From Dehalococcoidia bacterium (GTDB lineage: Bacteria > Chloroflexota > Dehalococcoidia > Lucifugimonadales > UBA3495), in contig JAJEIA010000118.1 of NCBI GenBank assembly GCA_022823505.1, positions 1-64,000 of the forward strand: a stretch of 64,000 bases of DNA, in the 5' to 3' direction. Positions 59,337 to 64,000 of this stretch are shown here, piece by piece; positions within the stretch are counted from its first letter, which is position 1; each line of letters begins with the position of its first letter. The translations under genes and the position numbers were made by a program. Under the pieces are notes generated by a model. It saw nothing but the letters and a program-made list of their open reading frames with translations, had not been told where the DNA came from and did no database searches.

Positions 59337-59656
59337 GGGCCCCCTCCGTACTGACGGTCCAGTCTGCGGTCTCGGTAAGCCGTGTGAAACTGGCCCGTTT
59401 CCGGCGTGCCGATGAAAATCACCTTAATCCATCGACGGGAAGCAGGAACGCGCCCAACGAGAATAGTAATCTCTCGCCCGTCATTGATTTCAGTATACCG
59501 GTCGTAGGGATTCGCGATTATCCGCATAACCCATTCCGGAAGTACGTCGCCGTGCCGCTCCGCGAGCGTGGCCCCATGGCGCGGAGTCTTCGGCAATCTT
59601 GCAAATGCCAGCCTACGGCTTGCATCCTCATCGAAGGCGTCAAATCCCTGGGCCAA
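59321..59656 (-). CDS. DUF4258-like small protein, partner of DUF2283
   Basis: About 111 residues from a TTG at 59656 with GGAGG 9 nt upstream; the track ORF to 59872 overlaps the LLM gene and its extension looks like a shadow. Conserved-looking end PEWVMRIIANPYDRYTEINDGREITILVGRVPASRRWIKVIFIGTPETGQFHTAYRDRRLDRQYGG, the pattern of proteins paired with DUF2283. Short overlap with the DUF2283 gene supports a two-gene module. The family call is by pattern only. Confidence 0.65.
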   Translation of the reverse strand: MAQGFDAFDEDASRRLAFARLPKTPRHGATLAERHGDVLPEWVMRIIANPYDRYTEINDGREITILVGRVPASRRWIKVIFIGTPETGQFHTAYRDRRLDRQYGGGPWSAR

Positions 59657-59679
59657 AGATGTGACACCTCCGAGGGTGG

Positions 59680-60771
59680 TTATGCTGCCGCGCCTGTCAG
59701 GTGTGCCACCTGCGGCATCACCTTGTTGGCCAGCAGGCGGGTGGAGTGCTCCCAGGCGGCGTTGTTCTCCGACTGGTCGTACACCAGCATGAGCAGGCCG
59801 CCGAACCCGCCGACGTCGCCGTACAGCCGGTTGATCTTCTCGGCGACGGTATCGGGCGAGCCGATGAGCCACAGGTGTTCGGCCATATACTCGATGTTGA
59901 CCGCCTCGTCCGGCACCTCGTCGTCGTGCTTGAAGACCTTCATCAGGTCGAACTCGCGGAACAGCGGCAGCAGGTAGTCGTGCCAGACGCGGCCCAGCAT
60001 GCCGTTGAGGGCCAGGTCGCGCGCTTCCTCGTCGGTGTCGGCAACGAAAACGTCGCGAACCAGGCGCCAGTCGGCGCGGGACGGAGTGCGGCCGGTGCGT
60101 GCGGCGCCTTCCTCGATGGCCTCCCAGTGGCTGCGGCAGTAGTCGGCGTTGAGGGCCAGGCTCATGGGGATGAAGCCGCGCTCGCCAGCGATCATCAGCG
60201 TGGGCGACTTGTAGCTGACCGAGGCCACGCCGATGGGAGGGTGAGGCTGCTGGTAGGGCCGCAGGAAGAATTCGAGGGTGCCGTACATGGGCTCAGGGAT
60301 GCTGACGTTCCAGTACTTGCCCTTGTACTCAAACGGGCCGTCGTTTGCCCAGATCTTAAGGATGATGTCCAGCGACTCCCGGGTCATGTCCCGGTGCTCG
60401 CCGTTGTTGCCGTCGACGTCGAACAGCGCCCAATCGCTGGGCAGCCCGCTGGCTCCCACGCCGAACAGGAAGCGACCCTGGGAGATGTGATCCAGGTAGG
60501 CCACCCGGTGGGCGAGCTCGGCGGGATGGTGGAAGGGCAGCAGGTGCGCGCCGGACCCCAGCTTGATGCGCTTGGTCTTCATAAGCGCCTGGGCGATCAG
60601 CAGGTCGGGCGCGGGAATGGGCTCCCAGGGCGAGGTGAAATGCTCGCCGATCCAGGCCTCGTCGAAGCCCAGTTCGTCGCACAGTGCCAGGTAGTCCAGG
60701 TCCCACTGGTGGGCGTCGTAGATGTTCCTTTCCGGCGGATGCGACGGCATCATGAACAGTCCGTACTTCAT
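59680..60771 (-). CDS. LLM-class flavin/F420-dependent oxidoreductase
   Basis: 363 residues; GGGAGG precedes the ATG. MKYGLFMMPSHPPERNIYDAHQWDLDYLALCDELGFDEAWIGEHFTSPWEPIPAPDLLIAQALMKTKRIKLGSGAHLLPFHHPAELAHRVAYLDHISQGRFLFGVGASGLPSDWALFD is typical of limonene-monooxygenase-like LLM proteins. It is divergent from the FKBP gene. Substrate unknown. Confidence 0.9.
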   Translation of the reverse strand: MKYGLFMMPSHPPERNIYDAHQWDLDYLALCDELGFDEAWIGEHFTSPWEPIPAPDLLIAQALMKTKRIKLGSGAHLLPFHHPAELAHRVAYLDHISQGRFLFGVGASGLPSDWALFDVDGNNGEHRDMTRESLDIILKIWANDGPFEYKGKYWNVSIPEPMYGTLEFFLRPYQQPHPPIGVASVSYKSPTLMIAGERGFIPMSLALNADYCRSHWEAIEEGAARTGRTPSRADWRLVRDVFVADTDEEARDLALNGMLGRVWHDYLLPLFREFDLMKVFKHDDEVPDEAVNIEYMAEHLWLIGSPDTVAEKINRLYGDVGGFGGLLMLVYDQSENNAAWEHSTRLLANKVMPQVAHLTGAAA

Positions 60772-60834
60772 GGTTCCTCCCTGTACAGGATGTGTCCGGC
60801 GTCCGGGCCGGCCTCAGGTGCGGGTTGGTTGCCG

Positions 60835-60882
60835 TACCATAGCACAATTCGGGCGGGGTTGGCGTCCGTGCTATAGTGACCC
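60835..60882. promoter_or_regulatory. Divergent extended -10 elements between LLM and FKBP genes
   Basis: On the minus strand TGCTATGGT and on the plus strand TGCTATAGT both fit a TGn-TATnnT extended -10, facing the LLM and FKBP genes respectively. Confidence 0.4.
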
Positions 60883-60907
60883 ATCCAGACATGGCGCGGA
60901 GGCCAAT

Positions 60908-61339
60908 TTGACCACAGCACAATCGGGTAACAGAGTACGGGTTCACTACACGGGCCGCCTGGACGATGGCGAAGTGTTCGACTCATCGGAAGGCGGCACA
61001 CCCATGGCCTTCACCGTCGGAGGTGGCCAGGTGATACCGGGATTCGAGAACGGTGTCGTCGGGATGGCGGTCGGAGAAACCAAGACCGTTCGGATCCCCT
61101 GCGCCGACGCCTACGGCGAGCACCATGCCGACGGCGTGATGCGCGTGCCGCGCGGCGAGTTCCCGCCCGACATGCCCCTGGAAGTCGGAACCAGCGTGCA
61201 GGGCCAGCAGCAAAGCGGGCAGGTGGTGACGTTCGCCATCATCGCCGTCGACGACGAAGCGGTGACGCTGGACGCCAACCATCCGCTGGCAGGGAAAGAC
61301 CTGACCTTTGACCTGACGCTGGTATCCATCGAGGGCTAG
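60908..61339 (+). CDS. FKBP-type peptidyl-prolyl isomerase (SlyD-like)
   Basis: 143 residues from TTG at 60908 with GGAGG 5 nt upstream; the track start at 60722 overlaps the LLM gene. FKBP core: VRVHYTGRLDDGEVFDSSEGGTPMAFTVGGGQVIPGFENGVVGMAVGETKTVRIPCADAYGEH, then an insert-in-flap type domain (REFPPDMPLEVGTSVQGQQ...VTFAIIAVDDEAVTLDANHPLAGKDLTFDLTLVSI). Cytoplasmic proline isomerase/chaperone. The metal-binding His-rich tail of SlyD is absent. Confidence 0.93.
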   Translation: MTTAQSGNRVRVHYTGRLDDGEVFDSSEGGTPMAFTVGGGQVIPGFENGVVGMAVGETKTVRIPCADAYGEHHADGVMRVPRGEFPPDMPLEVGTSVQGQQQSGQVVTFAIIAVDDEAVTLDANHPLAGKDLTFDLTLVSIEG

Positions 61340-61620
61340 CGGCCTGTCCGACAAACAGCCCAAACGAGATGGAGAGGGTAAGATAGGCGTAGTACTGTTG
61401 CCGTGGAGACGGTGATAAGCAAGACCTATCTGCCCTACGATCTTGACCAGCAATTGCTGCTGCCCGCATCCCTGCGGGAGTGGCTGCCCGAGGATCACCT
61501 GGCCTGCTTCATCTCCGACCTGGTGGACCAGTCGGTGTGGTTTAGCGGGCGCGATGCGTGCTTCCAGACGGCGGTGCCCACGCCACTCCTCGCGAACGGG
61601 GAAACACCCGCGTAGAGACC
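61340..61620 (+). mobile_element. Remnant of an IS1182-like insertion sequence
   Basis: The start GGCCTGTCCGACAAAC and a transposase N-terminus (61403-61615, SKTYLPYDLDQQLLLPASLREWLPEDHLACFISDLVDQ) match IS1182-family transposases. After LVDQ the reading loses similarity and stops at 61615, so only about 45 residues of a roughly 450-residue transposase remain. Confidence 0.75.
61403..61615 (+). pseudogene. Truncated IS1182-family transposase
   Basis: Only the N-terminal helix region remains (70 codons from GTG, of which about 45 are recognisable). No DDE catalytic residues are encoded. It cannot mobilise itself. Confidence 0.75.
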
Positions 61621-61897
61621 GGCCGTCGATTTGGGCCGGCCTGCGAAGGCGGTCAGCCCACCCCAGCGCACGGTTGAAGCCTGGCGGAATTAGCGCCAGG
61701 GCGCGGTTGAAGCCGGCCACATCCGAGAAACCCTAATCCCCGCGCGGCTGCTGCATATAGCGTGGCCGACTTGGCGGGGGAAAGGGGGTCACGATGGCCA
61801 CGGCCTGCAGGGTCTTCCTACCCGGGGAACTCGCATTCGGGAGCTTGGGCAACCATAACAAAAGTGTCGCCGAATTCGGTGACAAAGGAGGAATATC
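61621..61897. other. Region between IS remnant and secreted repeat protein
   Basis: No gene is seen. It has two GCGC(A)GGTTGAAGCC repeats (about 61667 and 61699) and a hairpin TGTCGCCGAA/TTCGGTGACA at 61866-61885 just before the AAAGGAGG ribosome site of the next gene, which could affect its translation. Confidence 0.5.
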
Positions 61898-64000
61898 ATG
61901 GAACTGATAAGGACCAAGGCGAGAATGTTTGTTCTCATGGTGACGGTGCTGGCCGCCCTGATGGGAACCGGACTGGCCGGATCGGTGGGCGTGCACGGGC
62001 GCCTCCGGTGGCCGCTCTGGACCTGGACGGGTCGAAATCCAAGTTCTATCTCGAATGCCCCACCGAGACGGTGCCGGAGGGAGAATCCTCCGAAAGTCTA
62101 CCTGATACGTGAGCCCGACCCGGCATACGAGCACACGATGTTCGAGGCCTGGTGGCATACCGATGCGGGCTACGCCGATGAAAACGACTATGTGCCGCTG
62201 CCCGGCGAAAGCGAGTACATACAGTGGACCACCGAAGCCGAACGCCAGGCCAATCGTCAGGCCCGCACCGTTCACATCATCGACGACGATGAGGTGGAGG
62301 GCGACGAACACTTCTGGGTCCGCTTCACCCCGACGGACAACGTGTCGGACCCCAACCACCCCAGCTGGGATGCAAAGTGCCGGATCAGCATCAGGGACGA
62401 CGACCCCCGATGTGACCAAAATCGAGATGGTATCTCTGCCGGCCCGGGGCGACACCTACGGCCTCGGCGAGACCATCGAATTCTCCGCCACCTTCAACAA
62501 CCCGGTGGACGCGGATGGCTACGTCGTCATGGGCTTCTGGATGGGCGGTCGGTGGAGGGGCGGTCTGTACCAGCGCGGCTCCGGCACCGACACCCTGGTG
62601 TTCGCCTACACGGTGAAGCCCGAGGACCGCGACGACGGCATCAAGGTGCACGACGGGTACATCGACCAGGAGGGCCGGCGACACGGCCTCGGCGGCAGTG
62701 GCGACATCTTCATTCACGGCGTGCCGCAGACCCAGGGTGTCGACGGTATCCGGGTGAACAAGCTGTATAAGGGCATCCCAGACCAGTCGGGCCACAAGGT
62801 GGACGGCAGCCAGGCGCCCAGGGCCATCAAAAAATCTCTCGTGGGCAGTCCCACCGACGGGGAAACCTACCGGATTGGCGAGGAGATTGTATTCGAGCTG
62901 ACGTTCAGCGCCCCGGTCCGGGTGCTCGACACCATCCACGCCAGCCTCTGGTTCGACGGAACCAGAGAAGCCCAGCGGCGCGGCGTCAAGTACGTCAGCG
63001 GCAGCGGCACCGACACCCTCAGGTTCATTTACGAGGTGCAGCCGGGCGACCTGGACAGCGACGGACTTCTCTTCGGCGCCATGGATGCCCAGAACCTGGG
63101 AGAAGGCAAGATCAAGGCCCTGGACCACGACGTGAACGCAATCCATACGTACAACGCGTGGTATCTTGACTACAAGGTCGACGGCCGACGGGGCGTGGAG
63201 AAATTGGAGATCATTTCGAGCCCCGGTCAGGGCGAATACGTCGAAATCACGGTTTTCTTCGATACGGCGGTGGTGGCAGATGGAGAGGTGACGCTCCGCC
63301 TGGGAATCGACTACCCGGAAGACCAGCCCAGGTACGCTGCTTACGCGTCAGGATCTGGCACCAAGTCCCCCGTGTTCAAATACGAGGTGGCCACCGCGGA
63401 CTGGAACAACGACGGAATCAGCATCATCTCCGGCGATGACAGCCTCTTCTGGGGAGACGGTATCGTCCGGGCAGCAAGCCCCGACGCGGATCTGGACACC
63501 TGGCACTCGGGACTGAAAAACATCGCTGACCACCGGGTCAACGGAGGGTCCCTGTACCACGACACCTCCGCTCCGAGAATTCGGTCGGTGGGTATCATCT
63601 CCGACCCGGGCGACGACGGAGTGTATGCCGCCGGTGAGAAGATTGTGGTCGCGATAACCTACAACGAGCCCGTCTCAGTGTTCGGTTCGCCGCTGATCGG
63701 ACTGAACATTGGGTCGGAGGTAAAGACTGCCAGGTTTTGGGATCACTCCATGGTCACGAAGGACGTCGACCGGATGGGCATGGAGCCAATTGTGCTGCTG
63801 GCCTACACGGTACAGAATGGAGACTACGACGCCGACGGCGTGTCCATAAAAGCTGACAGTTTCGACCTGAACGGCGGTACCATCTGGGACAAGATCGGCA
63901 ACCATGCCAAGTTGACCCACGAGGCCCTGCCAGCCGACGGCCTCCACAAAGTGGAAGCTCCCGAGGCCAGTAAGTCGGAGGACCCTGCCATCCAGACGGC
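61898..64000 (+). CDS. Secreted Calx-beta and repeat-domain surface protein, 5' part frameshifted, 3' end outside window
   Basis: AAAGGAGG lies 6 nt before the ATG. The start MELIRTKARMFVLMVTVLAALMGTGLAG is a signal peptide. The coding line then moves between frames: about 61987-62092 in frame 1 (RAPPVAALDLDGSKSKFYLECPTETVPEG), 62093-62404 in frame 2 (a Calx-beta domain, VYLIREPDP...VEGDEHFWVRF...ISIRDDD) and 62409 to the edge in frame 3 without a stop. The last part has four ~115-residue repeats, each with S-P...G.xY..GExI....F..PV, a ...SGSGTxTLxFxYxVxxGDxDxDGI core and a ...xHKVDG end. Each jump is explained by one base in a short homopolymer (GGG, AAA, CCCCC). Probably an adhesin-like exported protein. 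Confidence 0.75.

Noticed and set aside
61740-61890. Possible c-di-GMP or other riboswitch before the secreted protein
   Set aside because: GC-rich segments resemble pieces of GEMM elements, but I cannot build the conserved core. Only a simple hairpin near the ribosome site is supported. An Infernal search would settle it.

Overview
The window is a GC-rich bacterial chromosome segment. The gene content suggests a Chloroflexota lineage of the SAR202/Dehalococcoidia type: five luciferase-like (LLM) flavin/F420 oxidoreductases, a pair of CaiB/BaiF CoA transferases, four Uma2 nucleases, DUF885 and EthD proteins, and a repeat-rich secreted protein. This assignment is inference; no rRNA gene is present.

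Layout. 1-2.6 kb: end of a thioredoxin reductase gene, two paralogous ~70-aa proteins that each have a near-consensus promoter, and an MFS exporter. 2.8-6.9 kb: tyrA-aroA-gmk-lipA. 6.9-14.8 kb: small membrane proteins, a HigA-like protein, LLM oxidoreductases, an aldo/keto reductase, an OLD-like ATPase, a Gfo/Idh/MocA enzyme and a Uma2 protein. 14.9-18.7 kb: a fused nuclease-methylase and two HEPN-like proteins sitting between a 5' fragment and the intact copy of a ThDP-enzyme gene. 20.5-24.8 kb: a small gene paired with an aspartic protease, an isochorismatase-fold enzyme, DUF885, EthD and an SDR. 24.9-30.1 kb: the translation core, transcribed leftward as tRNA-Thr(TGT)-tRNA-Tyr-tRNA-Thr(GGT)-tuf-rpmG-secE-nusG-rplK-rplA-[L10 leader]-rplJ-rplL. 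30.4-36.7 kb: a glutamine synthetase-like ligase, tRNA-Gly, an unknown protein coupled to an alpha carbonic anhydrase, a KPR-type reductase, a HEPN/MNT pair and serA. 36.9-42.4 kb: Uma2 and LLM genes with an alpha/beta hydrolase. 42.5-53.6 kb: a PQQ beta-propeller protein and a Dpp/Opp-type ABC importer, with SBP and permeases on one side and the two ATPases on the other side of two CoA-transferase genes. 53.7-61.3 kb: small membrane proteins, an SDR, an AlbA_2/HATPase protein followed by unusual palindromes, PfkB kinase, DUF192, HpcH aldolase, a DUF2283 pair, an LLM gene and an FKBP. 61.3-64 kb: an IS1182-like remnant and a secreted Calx-beta/repeat protein that runs off the window.

The housekeeping part (aromatic amino acids, lipoate, serine, translation) is conventional. 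The accessory genes appear as short single-locus insertions (OLD-like ATPase, type IIG-like R-M, HEPN pairs, AlbA_2 protein) that look less GC-rich than their neighbours by eye. Several genes carry lesions: an in-frame TAA in the ABC substrate-binding protein, three single-base homopolymer indels at the start of the secreted repeat protein, and a TAA in the N-terminal frame of the HEPN protein. I could not run similarity searches; family calls rest on motifs I can read in the translations.
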